Below, piece by piece: positions 43,004 through 52,684 of a stretch of 64,000 nucleotides of DNA. Under the pieces are notes generated by a model. It saw only the letters and a program-made list of their open reading frames with translations, was not told the origin of the DNA and ran no database searches. Each line of letters starts with the position of its first letter. The first letter of the stretch is position 1. Position numbers and translations under genes: made by a program. The DNA comes from Candidatus Avelusimicrobium cornigerorum (GTDB lineage Bacteria; Elusimicrobiota; Elusimicrobia; Elusimicrobiales; Elusimicrobiaceae): positions 6,461-70,460 of the forward strand of contig DBXW01000007.1 in assembly GCA_002309715.1 (NCBI GenBank), in the 5' to 3' direction.

Positions 43004-44695
43004 TTAATTATCGGTTAAAATTTTCAGATTGCGTTTCGCGATTTTATTATCCGGGGCAATTTCCAACGCGCGCGAATAGTATGCGCGGGCCGCGTCGTCG
43101 TTATCGGCGATGACCGCCGCTGTACCCAACCCAAGTTGCGCCAGTGCATCTTGCGGGCTTTGCTGGGCGGCCCGAGAAAAATTTTCCTGTGCGCCGGCAG
43201 CATCGCCTTTGGCCAAATCGGCCACGCCCTGAAGTAACGCACAGATATCTCCGGGCGGGCAAACAAATTCTTGTAAATCTTCCTCGGCTTCTTGGACAAA
43301 CTTCAGCCACGTGCGGCCCATTACCCACAGCCCCATATCATTACCCACCACACGCGGATCATACACAGCCTTAGGCGGAGTAGAACGGTTTTGCGTGATA
43401 GCCCCGGTTGCCCGGTAATCAATGGTACGGCCCTGAAGTGATAAATTAACCGCGTAATCTTGCGGTGCTTGTGAAACGGCTTGACGCAACGAAGCCGTAA
43501 AATTTTCTATTTGTTTGGCGCGGGCAGTTGCGTCGGCGGCGGGCAAAGTAAAAGCACGTTTAAACGTACGCGGCGTGCCGGCGTCTGCCACCGAGCCGGA
43601 CAAAGACGGCGAAGGCCGGAGTTTTTGATATTCCCGCTCAAAAGAATTACTACTACGGCCTTGTGGTTGATTATTTTGCGCGGGGGGCAGATATTCCAAA
43701 GAAACCTCTATTTGCACCGGTTTAGCGGCGGGCACTTTGGTAAGATTGTCCGCAAATTTTTCAATTTGTTTTTCAAAATCTTTCGGGGCGGTACCGCTAG
43801 CGCGGTAGGCGGCGTTAAGCGCTAGGCCGTCTTGATTAAATTTAGCAATAGAAAAAGATTCTTCCAAAACATCCCGGGCGTTTTTTTCTTGCCCCAGCCG
43901 CACGAGCAAAAACGCATAACGTAGCCGCGCCACATAATCGCCGGGTTTAGTTTTGACGGCTTTTTTATAAAATTTTAATGCTTCTTGTAACCGCCCGCGG
44001 CTTTCGTACAAAGCGGCTAAACTAAGTTGTGCATCTTCATAAGCAGAAAAAAAGTGCAAAGCCTTTTTGAAAGATTCTTCGGCCTGGCTGTCTCGCCCGA
44101 GCATTTCGTAAAGCGTGCCTAATTGATAATGGTATAACGGCTCACGCGGGGCGAGTTCACTGGCACGGCGGAAGTGTTCCAACGCATCTTCCAATTTATG
44201 TTGTACGGCGTAGGTAGAGCCCAAATTCATGTGGGTATCGGCCTTATTAGAATCTAAACGGTTGGCAGTTAAAAAATACTCTTGCGCGGAAGAAATATCC
44301 CCCTTCCATCCGGCGGCAATACCTAAAAGTTGGTAAGCCATGGGGTTATTGGGGTTTAAGCGCAAGGCCTCTTTATATTCGCTGATAGCGTCGTCCACTT
44401 TGCCGGCCCAATACAAAGACGCGCCGAGCAGCAAATAGGCCATAGGGTCTTTGGAATTTTTGACAACCGCTTTAGCAAAACTGTTAGACGCATCTTGATA
44501 GCGGGTTTGAGCCATTTCACTCATCCCGCGGCGCATATCGGAGACGGACTGCTCCGCCATAATTTGGTCCCATACAGTTTGGGAATAGTCGGTCTTGATA
44601 GTGGGCTTACTAAACGAAAAGGGAAAACGCGCTTGTGCGGTAGTGGCAAGCAGTACCGCAGACAGCGTGATAGAAAAAGCGCGTTTTTTATTCAT
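43004..44695 (-). CDS. Secreted TPR-repeat protein
   Basis: 563 residues from the ATG at 44695 (MNKKRAFSITLSAVLLATTAQA, a clear signal peptide); the longer frame from 44731 would hide it. About seven TPR repeats follow (residues 60-320; AYLLLGASLYWAGKVDDAISEYKEALRLNPNN is shown by its parts AISEYKEALRLNPNN and NLGSTYAVQHKLEDALEHF). A middle region of unknown fold (about 330-480) with VQIEVSLEYLPP follows, then two more TPRs. It probably scaffolds envelope proteins. The start lacks a ribosome binding site; TATCAT ends six bases before it, as at other candidate leaderless genes here. Confidence 0.82.
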   Translation of the reverse strand: MNKKRAFSITLSAVLLATTAQARFPFSFSKPTIKTDYSQTVWDQIMAEQSVSDMRRGMSEMAQTRYQDASNSFAKAVVKNSKDPMAYLLLGASLYWAGKVDDAISEYKEALRLNPNNPMAYQLLGIAAGWKGDISSAQEYFLTANRLDSNKADTHMNLGSTYAVQHKLEDALEHFRRASELAPREPLYHYQLGTLYEMLGRDSQAEESFKKALHFFSAYEDAQLSLAALYESRGRLQEALKFYKKAVKTKPGDYVARLRYAFLLVRLGQEKNARDVLEESFSIAKFNQDGLALNAAYRASGTAPKDFEKQIEKFADNLTKVPAAKPVQIEVSLEYLPPAQNNQPQGRSSNSFEREYQKLRPSPSLSGSVADAGTPRTFKRAFTLPAADATARAKQIENFTASLRQAVSQAPQDYAVNLSLQGRTIDYRATGAITQNRSTPPKAVYDPRVVGNDMGLWVMGRTWLKFVQEAEEDLQEFVCPPGDICALLQGVADLAKGDAAGAQENFSRAAQQSPQDALAQLGLGTAAVIADNDDAARAYYSRALEIAPDNKIAKRNLKILTDN

Positions 44696-44761
44696 AAGTA
44701 TATGATAGAAAAAAGGGCACGACACGGGCAAATGCGGATAGCCGTAAAAGGGAACAAAAGG

Positions 44762-44799
44762 ACAAAAAAATCCCCCGAAGATTTCTCTTCGGGGGATTT
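44762..44799 (-). terminator. Strong terminator of the 1,292-residue gene
   Basis: A 14-bp stem (AAATCCCCCGAAGA with TCTTCGGGGGATTT, 44768-44799) and loop TTTC, followed on the minus strand by a T-tract. Confidence 0.93.
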
Positions 44800-44806
44800 T
44801 GTAAGA

Positions 44807-47800
44807 CTAATTTCTTGTTGAAGCATTGGTTGGTGTATTAACGTTGGGAATAGCACTTTTCTTCTTTTGCTCTTCAGTACGTTGCGGAACCTTCGAACCA
44901 TCATCACACTTTGCGTATTCTGAGTGAGGTTTTATGTAGTTACCCTCTTGACACAACCGACTGATATACTCTAACACATTAGTTCTACTCACAGTGTCAG
45001 TGCTATTATAGCCACAGTCCTCGTCTGAGAACAGATCCCGATACTCATTTACGAACCGCATCCTAGACACATCATCTGTGGCCTCCGTACGCTCTCTTAC
45101 AATCTTGTTACGCTTCAACTCGCGCAATGGCAGGCCAGCCCACGGGCCATTATTAATTTGGTCATCATACACTTTGGTAACTCCTCCGTGAACATACGAT
45201 CCCCAGTGATAAATACTGCCGCACGGAAACCGTATATCTTTTCCTTCCCGTGACGAATTGCCATCTTTATCGATTCTGACATATTTCTGGTATGGGAAAT
45301 AAACCATGTCATAGTCGATGAAGGCCAAGAACGCCCCGAACACGTTATCAAACGGCACGTCGTTCGCGGGATAGGAGTGGCTCGGATGGGCCGTCGGGTC
45401 AGGAGACGCACGCCCAATAGTTCTGCCTAACAAGCAAACCACATTGGCGGGGACTTTCCCCTTGCCCGGGTCAATATTGATGGCATCTATCACGTGCGCA
45501 ATCGAAAACTGTTCCGGTTCCGGTAATAATAACTTGGCGTTTTTGTTGTCTTTCTCAAACTTCTCTTTCGCCGCCTCCATGTAAGCTATTACTTCCGCGT
45601 TCGGCTGACGCACCAACAACAAGCTTGTGTTTGTCAATTTACAGCTTTGGCCCCACTCTAATTTATCTTGCTGCTGCGTCTTGTTCAGATTCTCCTGATC
45701 CGGACGGAAATCCAATTCATACGGATTTGTTCGGTGCGGAATAGTCTTTACGTCCGAGTGCAAGTAGAATGTCTTTTTCGGCAATGTTACAACTTCGTCG
45801 TTTTCCTTATCTCCACATTGGCCTATAAACCTAACTTGCCAATCATTTTTGCCGCGACAAAATATTTCAACCTCACAGTCGTCCGAGAGTTTCCGCTTCT
45901 CCGGTTTGAAGTCTGCACAATCACAATCTTCTGTGATGATTTTTTCTTTTTCAATGATTTTTTCAACTTCAACAACTTCCTTGTCTTTTTCCTTGGAACA
46001 ATCTTTATCATCCTTGTTCGCAACAGCGTGAACGAAATCCCAAGCGAGAAGACCGTTCTCTTGTCTATTACAAGTTACCTTGGACGAACAAACGCCATCT
46101 GCCTCAGGGTTACCCACTATTTGTGTGGAGCCTTCGTCGCATTCACGCGTGACAGTGATCACGTTGGATCCGCGACTATCATATTCACACTCGGCAGTGC
46201 CGACGGCTCTTCCATTGCGGTAAACTGTCCACAAGAAATAACCCCAACTATCTTTTTTTGTTCCTGCCGGGTTGTAGAAATAAAGACGCGTATTATCATT
46301 TCCGTCAGAAGGATTTACCGACATTTCGTGGCGTTTCGATCCTCCTTCACCACCTTCGCCATTCAAGTTCGCGAGCACTTTTACGCTGATGTTGTCTTTA
46401 TCCTTGGAGAAAGAAGGATCCTTTTTCCCCATATACTTTTGTTTAAGTTTGACAATCGCTTGTCCTTGTTGGTTACCGCACATGATACGGACATGGCTGT
46501 CAAAGTAACATTTTTGACCCATCACGTAATCTTCGCCTTCCGTGCGATATTTACGTTTATCTACGTCCAAGCGTTTTTTGTCTTTGCCTTTACCTTCATT
46601 TTTTGCGGCGTCTTTTTCTGACCGCTTGGCTTGTTTTGCCGCCTTATCTTCACGTTTTGTTTTATCTTCGTGCTCGGTAAAGTATTTATTGTTCTCATAC
46701 ACACCGGCCGTATATGCACCTGCCGCCGCTTCCGTACCTTTATGTCTGATATAGGCATTATAGAAACGGTCATACGTCATCGGCAGATCTACTTGGTTAG
46801 AGCGGAAACCTAATTTATCTTTCGAGATAAACGCTTCCACAAACATAAACTCTAACGACTGATATGCTTTTACCGCTTCTTCATTATCCCCGAGTCGTTG
46901 GCGCAACATATCCAACACAGCCGAGTGGAAAGCTTTCGGCTCTAACGTGTCGCTGTTGGCTAAGTAGATTACGCAGGCATCGGCTTCCGATTCCTGGTCC
47001 AATTCATGTACGCTGGGCGACATGTGGTGCTCTTTATATTCGCTAGTGTGCGAATACTTTTCGGATCTTGTTTCGTTCGCATCTCCCAGTCCAGAATAGT
47101 TAACAGCGCCGCCACCCACATTGTGACTCGCGTTCACTCTTGTACGGTCGCTATCCGGCGAACACAAATATCCTACCGGGGACCCTGGCAACTTCATATT
47201 CTCCGGTAAATAGTTGCGCGCTACTACATATACATATTTGTTCCATTTGCGCGCGGCACCTTCCGGATTGACGCGGTAATGTTCGTTGACCATGTTTTGG
47301 CAGTCGGAAACTTCTGCCGCCAAACCAGCACCGGCACCTTTTATTTTACCGCCTAAGCATTTTTTGCGGGCTTGCCATCCGTTAATACGTTCACCGCCGC
47401 TTCTTTTATCAACCCAACCATCCGGGCAGGCATCTTTACCTACTAATGTCTGGTAATTCTTACAACCTTCTTTACTAAAATCCAAACCCGTTTGTTGTTT
47501 AATAACAGCTCCAATGCTATCCTTCTCTTTTCCGCAGCACATTACTTTATTGCTGCCACTGCCACCGCCGGAGCCTAAGAAGTTATCAATATCGCCGCCG
47601 GAATCACCTACCGCCAAGCAGTTAAACAAACCTGCTAACCAGTTTTGCACGAGTCCGGTAGCCCAGTTGATCCAACCCCATTTATAGTTGAATTTGGCTT
47701 CCCATTCCATTTGGGAGCGGCGTTTCATCATATCCCACCACCACGGTTCTTTGCCGTTGTAGGTGAAATTGCGTGCCAAATTGCCTAAACCGCCGCCGGG

Positions 47801-48685
47801 ACCGCCGTAATCACCGGAACTTAAACCGCCGATACGGCCCGGTTCTACCGGTCTCATTTGGGCGTCCATCAACGCTTGCATCGCGCTAGATTTAGACATA
47901 GCATCTTTAGAACGTCTGGCTTCGGCCGCTGCACCTTGTCCGAACGCCACGCGGGAAGGTTTCCCCGCCGCTTGTAACGGTTGCAAAGACACCGGCTTGG
48001 TGCTGTTTCTCATACCGGGGCCGCGTACTTTGCTGGCCGCCGTTTTCATGCTACCGCCCCAGGGCGAAATACCTTTACCGCCGCTGCGGCCGGTAAGGCC
48101 GTCTCTGCGCAACGAGTTAATTTTCGTTGCGGCACGGCGGAAAGCCGCACGCGTTTGCGGAGCGGCATCTTTGCGGTATTTATAAATGTTGGTATTGTTG
48201 ACTTCTTCTTCCGTCGCATTACGAGAATAGGCAGAAGACGTATCGGCCAAACCGCTGCGATAAATATCCCCCAGCGATTCATCCGTACCTTCTTCTTCTT
48301 CGCCTTTCTTGCCGAAGCCTACAATCAAATCCAAAGAATCACGGCCGGCTAATTGAGCGATTTGCCCATCCGGGTCGCCCGTAAAGTCAAAACCGGAACG
48401 ATCCGGGTTGACCATAGCATCCTCGTAACCGGGGGTGATCATGGAAGGTTCTTCCGTTACCTGTCCGCTGTACTTATACAAGAACGGTAACAAAAGAAGC
48501 GCCACCAAAGCCGCGATAAAGAACGGCGCATCCCGTTTGGTACGCTCAAAAAGCGTCTGACGGGGTTTGCCGTCGCTCCCGATTTTGGAGGAAATACGGT
48601 TAGCAAAAGATTTAGAAGAGGTTTGTTTACCGCTTTTAATCTTATCGCTAAAGGTAAAACTATCCTTCTTTTTTTCCTCTGGCAT
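44807..48685 (-). CDS. Giant membrane-anchored Cys-rich envelope protein
   Basis: 1,292 residues. A basic cytosolic N-terminus is followed by one membrane helix (about residues 51-71, FFIAALVALLLLPFLY), so most of the protein is outside the cytosol. Then come a low-complexity region, a basic Ala/Ser-rich stretch ending in SKSSAMQALMDAQMRP, a Gly-rich linker (SSGDYGGPGGGLGN), a Trp-rich segment (PWWWDMMKRR, WGWINWATG; about 308-348), and a large C-terminal region with about 27 Cys, many Asp/Lys and a Glu/Lys helix near VVEVEKIIEKEK. I recognise no family. It has its own consensus promoter, a leader of about 165 bases, an AGGAGG site and a strong terminator. The Cys content needs periplasmic disulfide chemistry; a DsbA-like gene lies at 61,813. 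Confidence 0.8.
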   Translation of the reverse strand: MPEEKKKDSFTFSDKIKSGKQTSSKSFANRISSKIGSDGKPRQTLFERTKRDAPFFIAALVALLLLPFLYKYSGQVTEEPSMITPGYEDAMVNPDRSGFDFTGDPDGQIAQLAGRDSLDLIVGFGKKGEEEEGTDESLGDIYRSGLADTSSAYSRNATEEEVNNTNIYKYRKDAAPQTRAAFRRAATKINSLRRDGLTGRSGGKGISPWGGSMKTAASKVRGPGMRNSTKPVSLQPLQAAGKPSRVAFGQGAAAEARRSKDAMSKSSAMQALMDAQMRPVEPGRIGGLSSGDYGGPGGGLGNLARNFTYNGKEPWWWDMMKRRSQMEWEAKFNYKWGWINWATGLVQNWLAGLFNCLAVGDSGGDIDNFLGSGGGSGSNKVMCCGKEKDSIGAVIKQQTGLDFSKEGCKNYQTLVGKDACPDGWVDKRSGGERINGWQARKKCLGGKIKGAGAGLAAEVSDCQNMVNEHYRVNPEGAARKWNKYVYVVARNYLPENMKLPGSPVGYLCSPDSDRTRVNASHNVGGGAVNYSGLGDANETRSEKYSHTSEYKEHHMSPSVHELDQESEADACVIYLANSDTLEPKAFHSAVLDMLRQRLGDNEEAVKAYQSLEFMFVEAFISKDKLGFRSNQVDLPMTYDRFYNAYIRHKGTEAAAGAYTAGVYENNKYFTEHEDKTKREDKAAKQAKRSEKDAAKNEGKGKDKKRLDVDKRKYRTEGEDYVMGQKCYFDSHVRIMCGNQQGQAIVKLKQKYMGKKDPSFSKDKDNISVKVLANLNGEGGEGGSKRHEMSVNPSDGNDNTRLYFYNPAGTKKDSWGYFLWTVYRNGRAVGTAECEYDSRGSNVITVTRECDEGSTQIVGNPEADGVCSSKVTCNRQENGLLAWDFVHAVANKDDKDCSKEKDKEVVEVEKIIEKEKIITEDCDCADFKPEKRKLSDDCEVEIFCRGKNDWQVRFIGQCGDKENDEVVTLPKKTFYLHSDVKTIPHRTNPYELDFRPDQENLNKTQQQDKLEWGQSCKLTNTSLLLVRQPNAEVIAYMEAAKEKFEKDNKNAKLLLPEPEQFSIAHVIDAINIDPGKGKVPANVVCLLGRTIGRASPDPTAHPSHSYPANDVPFDNVFGAFLAFIDYDMVYFPYQKYVRIDKDGNSSREGKDIRFPCGSIYHWGSYVHGGVTKVYDDQINNGPWAGLPLRELKRNKIVRERTEATDDVSRMRFVNEYRDLFSDEDCGYNSTDTVSRTNVLEYISRLCQEGNYIKPHSEYAKCDDGSKVPQRTEEQKKKSAIPNVNTPTNASTRN

Positions 48686-48857
48686 AAATGCCTCCTGTTA
48701 AAATAAAAACTTCGTACTTGGGGTTTCCCCCGAGGAAATATAAACTTTACGATTATTTATACTTCCCGTTTTACTACTACTTCCATAATAAAAAGTTCGT
48801 TGTTCAGAGATGGACCCCCACTCTGTAACAACTTACCCTATAGTACTTCCTACTAAT

Positions 48858-48885
48858 ATTATAATGATTTTTCCCAAAATGTCAA
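48858..48885 (-). promoter_or_regulatory. Consensus promoter of the 1,292-residue gene
   Basis: On the minus strand TTGACA (48880-48885), a 16-base spacer and TATAAT (48858-48863); both hexamers are perfect. RNA would start near 48851, leaving an unusually long leader of about 165 bases. The 294-base gap 48,686-48,979 shows no open gene. Confidence 0.85.
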
Positions 48886-48979
48886 GGGGTATTTTAGGGC
48901 AAGTTGTTTTTTACTATTTTTACTGTTTTTAAATGTTTTTAAACTCCTATAGTTTCCGGCCGGGGCAAACTCCGACGGG

Positions 48980-50737
48980 CTAATCGCCGGCGTTGGGATC
49001 CACCCACAAACTGTTACCCCAATCGGCACCGGGGAAATAGTCCCCCCCAAAATGGCCCTGATCATCAAAAAATGTATTTCGGACCACATTTCCCAAATCG
49101 CCGGAATTAAATGTTATATTCGGGTAGGCCGGATCGGCAAAATTGTTTGACGAAGAAAGCCGGCTGGCATTTCCCCGGCAAGCGAGAATATCCTCGGGGG
49201 TTGCGTCGGCCCCTAAATTATTACATTTTTCCATTTCCGCGTTGCAATACGCATCAAACGCGGCCGAATAGGCCGTTAACTGCACGGCTTGACATTTATT
49301 TTCCACATCAATTTGTATTTCTTTACATTCGTCTTTGACTTGTTGAAAAGAATGGCTGACTTGGTAGCAGGTGTTTGCCAACGCTTGCAATGTATTATTA
49401 AACGAACTATTGGCTCTGTCGCCGCACGTACTTGGGAAGGAGCCCGCCAGTGCCTGTATCCGCGGCAAAGCCTCTTGTTCCAAATCGGGCGCATCAGCCG
49501 AGCCGTTTTTAATAGCATTGCGGCATTTTTCGTCTAACTCCATAAATTTTTTGACACTTTCCACATCGGCCACGACATCATCTGAACTAATGGCCACGCC
49601 GGAAAATCCGCTTGCCGAAAACACACTGCGCGGCATATCGGCCCCGTCCCACCCGGCAGAAGCCAGCGTTTTTTTAAGCACCGGCTGTGGCGTACGGCGG
49701 GCGGCGCGCCCGGTCAACCACGCATAATACATATCGCGTTTAGCGCGGGTATCACCTAATTTTTTTGTATCGCCAAATTGCGCACGCACGGAGTTGGTGG
49801 CATTGAGTGATTTTTGTACTTCGTCTAAATTGGCTTCTTCGCGCACGCCTTTATCCACCAACCGGTCCAACCAATCTTGCGCGGATGCTCCGGCCACCGG
49901 CTTATTATTTAGTTTTTTCAACATATTGACCGAGTTGTATGCATCTTGTTTTCCGCGCTGTACGGCGGAAGAATCGGCACCGAAAAACACTTCGGAATTT
50001 TGGGTATTATTGGCTTGCGTATCGGCGGAGAAGGCATTTTCTTTCAGCACGACACCCGGTTTATTTACCGCGTCTTCTTCTCCGGGAGCGGCATTATAAG
50101 AGCCGGCCAAATCATCCCCTTGTTTTCCGCGGCGCGCCAAAGCGGCGTTTACGGAACGCACGTTAATGAGTTTGCTTTTAGACGCATCTGCGGATAACGA
50201 CTCAAAACCGCCGGAATTAAAAACAGAAAATTCGTTTCCTTCGGCGGCGAGTGCGCGTTGGCGGCGGTCTTCATCTTTCCAAGAAAAAAGTGCTTTTAAG
50301 AAGGACAAGCGGTTTGCTTCGTCGGGTGAAAAGCCCATCGCATACGCCAAATTACGTAAAAACGGAATTTTGCCCACGGGCACCATCGTACCCACTCCCC
50401 ACAGACACAAGATCACCGCCACCAAACTCCACAACCGGTTAGAGCGGTACCACGGGCGCGCTACCGGGCGCGCAGGCGCGGGCGGAACACCGGGTGTAGG
50501 CGGAACACCGGGCGCGATAGCGGCAGGTTTATCTGTTTTTTCGGCAGTTTTTTCTTTTGGTTTTTGGGGAGCCTTGCGTATCACGCGGGCAGATAACGGT
50601 TGCGGCGTGCTATCGGGCAAATCTATGAGCGGTTTTTTTGGCGGCACTGTTTCAACAGGCGTTTGCGGGGAAGGCAAGTCGTCTAACCCGGGCATACGCG
50701 GCTCTTGCGGATCTGTTGGTTGTGATGTGTTTGCCAT
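48980..50737 (-). CDS. Large membrane-anchored protein with Pro-rich N-terminus
   Basis: 585 residues from the ATG at 50737; a GTG at 50749 would add four residues, and neither start has a strong ribosome binding site. A Pro/Lys-rich cytosolic N-terminus (KPLIDLPDSTPQPLSARVI, GVPPTPGVPPAPARP) precedes one membrane helix (about residues 103-122). The external part has Asp/Asn/Ala-rich segments, SAGWDGADMPRSVFSASGFSG, and a C-terminal third with several Cys in helices (CGDRANSSFNN, ANTCYQVSH, DECKEIQIDVENKCQ, CNAEMEKCNN). No family recognised. Same orientation as its neighbours but behind a terminator. Confidence 0.75.
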   Translation of the reverse strand: MANTSQPTDPQEPRMPGLDDLPSPQTPVETVPPKKPLIDLPDSTPQPLSARVIRKAPQKPKEKTAEKTDKPAAIAPGVPPTPGVPPAPARPVARPWYRSNRLWSLVAVILCLWGVGTMVPVGKIPFLRNLAYAMGFSPDEANRLSFLKALFSWKDEDRRQRALAAEGNEFSVFNSGGFESLSADASKSKLINVRSVNAALARRGKQGDDLAGSYNAAPGEEDAVNKPGVVLKENAFSADTQANNTQNSEVFFGADSSAVQRGKQDAYNSVNMLKKLNNKPVAGASAQDWLDRLVDKGVREEANLDEVQKSLNATNSVRAQFGDTKKLGDTRAKRDMYYAWLTGRAARRTPQPVLKKTLASAGWDGADMPRSVFSASGFSGVAISSDDVVADVESVKKFMELDEKCRNAIKNGSADAPDLEQEALPRIQALAGSFPSTCGDRANSSFNNTLQALANTCYQVSHSFQQVKDECKEIQIDVENKCQAVQLTAYSAAFDAYCNAEMEKCNNLGADATPEDILACRGNASRLSSSNNFADPAYPNITFNSGDLGNVVRNTFFDDQGHFGGDYFPGADWGNSLWVDPNAGD

Positions 50738-50776
50738 AATTTTACTCACTGGGAAAATTCAAATCGTTTCTAATTT

Positions 50777-50812
50777 AACAACAAAACGGGAGAAGGCTTT
50801 CGCCTTCTCCCG
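50777..50812 (-). terminator. Terminator of the Gly-rich operon
   Basis: An 11-bp GC-rich stem (CGGGAGAAGGC with GCCTTCTCCCG) and loop TTTC, with a T-rich stretch after it on the minus strand. Confidence 0.9.
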
Positions 50813-50826
50813 CCATAAATACAACC

Positions 50827-52404
50827 TTAAGCCATATTATCCGTACCGCCGGAACCGTTGTCGTCTATCTTTCCGCCGCCAAGTTTCCGTTTACTTTCTT
50901 CATCCAGTACCTTGGACATTTTGTCATCCATAGCGGTTGTTACCATTTCTTTAACTTTGTTCTTAACAATAGCGCCTGTTCCGGCTAACAGTTTCCTGGC
51001 CACACCGTCGCCTTTACCAAAACGCAATTTGCCGGCAATTTCTTTGACTTTAGAGGCAATAGACTCGCCTTTAAAGAACGCTACCCACGCTGCGGCAATA
51101 GCAGCGCCACCCATCATTACCATAGCAAATGAGAAGCCGTTAAATTTGTGCGGTGAGTAGTCGCGCCAATACGCGGCCGACTTCCAAATTAAGGTCGCCC
51201 ACGCGGCTGATAACCCAACCGCCGCGGCTATAGCCCCCGCAAGAGCCAATGCACCCTTTATGCCGCCTGAATTACTGGCGTGTTTAAGGCCCACAATCGC
51301 GGCTAAAAGCGCCGGAGTAAGGGCCAGCAATTTCTTCATCAAATCATAAATTTCTTGTGCTTTTTTATTACGTTCTTGTTCTTTATTACCGGTATCTTGG
51401 GCCCAACCTTCCAAATTACGAAACGCCACTTCGGATTTATCAAAGTCCGACGAAGATCCGCCGCCGGTATTAGCCGCATCGTCAAAACCCATACCGCCGG
51501 AAAGATTAGAACTGGCCAAGAACACCCCGGCCCCCGCGTTGGCGGAATTGTCGGCGTTGGCGGCAATTTTGCTGGAGTGTTTAGCCATTTGTCTAAGTTC
51601 ATCTCCTTCGCCTTTGCCGTTTTTGCCTTTGCCGATAGTAGAGCCGCGGGCGCTCTTAAAGCCCGCACTTTTACCCTTTTGGGAACCTTTGAGCATAGAA
51701 AGAGGATCGGTACCGTCTTTCATTTTACCCGAAAATTCATAATTGCTCGAGCCGTTAGCACCGCCGTAGTTGGTGCCGCCGTACGACGAGCCGCTATACC
51801 CACCGCCCGAAGCACGCGCGATAGAGGCCGTTTGGAGACCGTTGCCGTCGCCATAACCGCCGCCGTAATCACTGCCGTAACTGCCGCGGGAACCGTACTT
51901 ACCGCCGCGGGAGCCGCCTTTGCGGGCGGAAGAACCGCTCTCTCCGTAAGCACTATCCCCATACGAGCCGGAAGAACCATAGGAACCGCTACCGTTGTAG
52001 CCGTTTTCTATGATTTCGGTTTTGTTGGCCACCATACCTAACCCTTGGTCGCCCCCACCGAAACCGGCATTTAACGTACCGGTCAAATCGTCATTAGCAC
52101 CGGCGCCGAATTTAGCATTACCCGCCTTTTTGGCATCCATAGCACGGCGGTCTGCTTCGTTGGCTACTTGCAGGTATTTCCCGCCGACGTTGGCAATTTG
52201 GATACTGCTTGCCCGGGCGTCGTCAGTTCCGGCGGAAATAGCCGTAATGGAGCGCATTTGCTCGGCAATGTGGGCTTTTTCCGCATCGTAAGACTTACTG
52301 GCCCCGTAAATAAGCAGTGCGCCTGCGCCGACCACCGCCGCCATTTGCGGGACACCGAACGTCAGTTTACCTGACTTGTTTTTCAAGAGATGAAATAAGT
52401 TCAT
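50827..52404 (-). CDS. Gly/Ser/Tyr-rich membrane protein (paralogue 1)
   Basis: 525 residues. The N-terminus LLKNKSGKLTFGVPQMAAVVG leads into a hydrophobic helix (about 17-34), then a helical segment, then about 120 residues of Gly/Ser/Tyr low complexity (GSYGSSGSYGDSAYG, GGYSGSSYGGTNYGG). A conserved module follows at about residues 271-305 (MAKHSSKIAA, ANAGAGVFLA, LSGGM), and three or four membrane helices at about 360-445, with a charged C-terminus. It is clearly related to the 52,685-54,343 protein in order and motifs. GGAGAC precedes the ATG. Last gene of the operon. Function unknown; the composition suggests a surface or fibre component. Confidence 0.78.
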   Translation of the reverse strand: MNLFHLLKNKSGKLTFGVPQMAAVVGAGALLIYGASKSYDAEKAHIAEQMRSITAISAGTDDARASSIQIANVGGKYLQVANEADRRAMDAKKAGNAKFGAGANDDLTGTLNAGFGGGDQGLGMVANKTEIIENGYNGSGSYGSSGSYGDSAYGESGSSARKGGSRGGKYGSRGSYGSDYGGGYGDGNGLQTASIARASGGGYSGSSYGGTNYGGANGSSNYEFSGKMKDGTDPLSMLKGSQKGKSAGFKSARGSTIGKGKNGKGEGDELRQMAKHSSKIAANADNSANAGAGVFLASSNLSGGMGFDDAANTGGGSSSDFDKSEVAFRNLEGWAQDTGNKEQERNKKAQEIYDLMKKLLALTPALLAAIVGLKHASNSGGIKGALALAGAIAAAVGLSAAWATLIWKSAAYWRDYSPHKFNGFSFAMVMMGGAAIAAAWVAFFKGESIASKVKEIAGKLRFGKGDGVARKLLAGTGAIVKNKVKEMVTTAMDDKMSKVLDEESKRKLGGGKIDDNGSGGTDNMA

Positions 52405-52417
52405 AATGATGTCTCCT

Positions 52418-52672
52418 TTACTTTTTTATCCCGTCAACGGCGTTTTTTACCTCACTGCGCCCTTGTTGTTGCTGTTGTCTAAAGCGCTGTTGGTAGGCCG
52501 CCTTGCGCAAATTGCGCGCGTCTTGGCGGGCCAGTTCTTCCTGCCGTTGGGCTACTGCCCGTTGGTAGTCTTTAGGCATTACAAAATACGTGTAATACCC
52601 CCAAACTACAAACACACATACCAGTGCAATTAAAATAATTCTACCAATGAGTACTTTCTTTTTAAAATCCAT
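52418..52672 (-). CDS. Small single-pass membrane protein
   Basis: 84 residues. One membrane helix (about residues 8-30, VLIGRIILIALVCVFVVWGYY), then a basic, Gln/Arg-rich helix (RQEELARQDARNLRKAAYQQ, then a run of Gln). Wedged between the two Gly-rich paralogues with gaps of 12-13 bases, so surely co-expressed. No family recognised; may be an assembly or anchoring factor for its neighbours. Confidence 0.75.
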   Translation of the reverse strand: MDFKKKVLIGRIILIALVCVFVVWGYYTYFVMPKDYQRAVAQRQEELARQDARNLRKAAYQQRFRQQQQQGRSEVKNAVDGIKK

Positions 52673-52684
52673 AACTTTTTATCC

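Noticed and set aside
45668..46621. Long open frame (317 codons) on the plus strand
   Set aside because: It lies wholly antisense to the 1,292-residue gene, which has promoter, ribosome binding site and terminator. Its protein is Phe/Ile/Arg-rich without domain or binding site.
51700..52000. Gly/Ser-codon tandem pattern as a DNA satellite
   Set aside because: The repetition is at the amino-acid level with varied codons and within one frame, so it is protein low complexity.
50166..52041. Two plus-strand open frames of 228-255 codons
   Set aside because: They are complements of Gly/Ser/Ala-rich coding sequence, where stop codons are rare by composition; no start signals or motifs.
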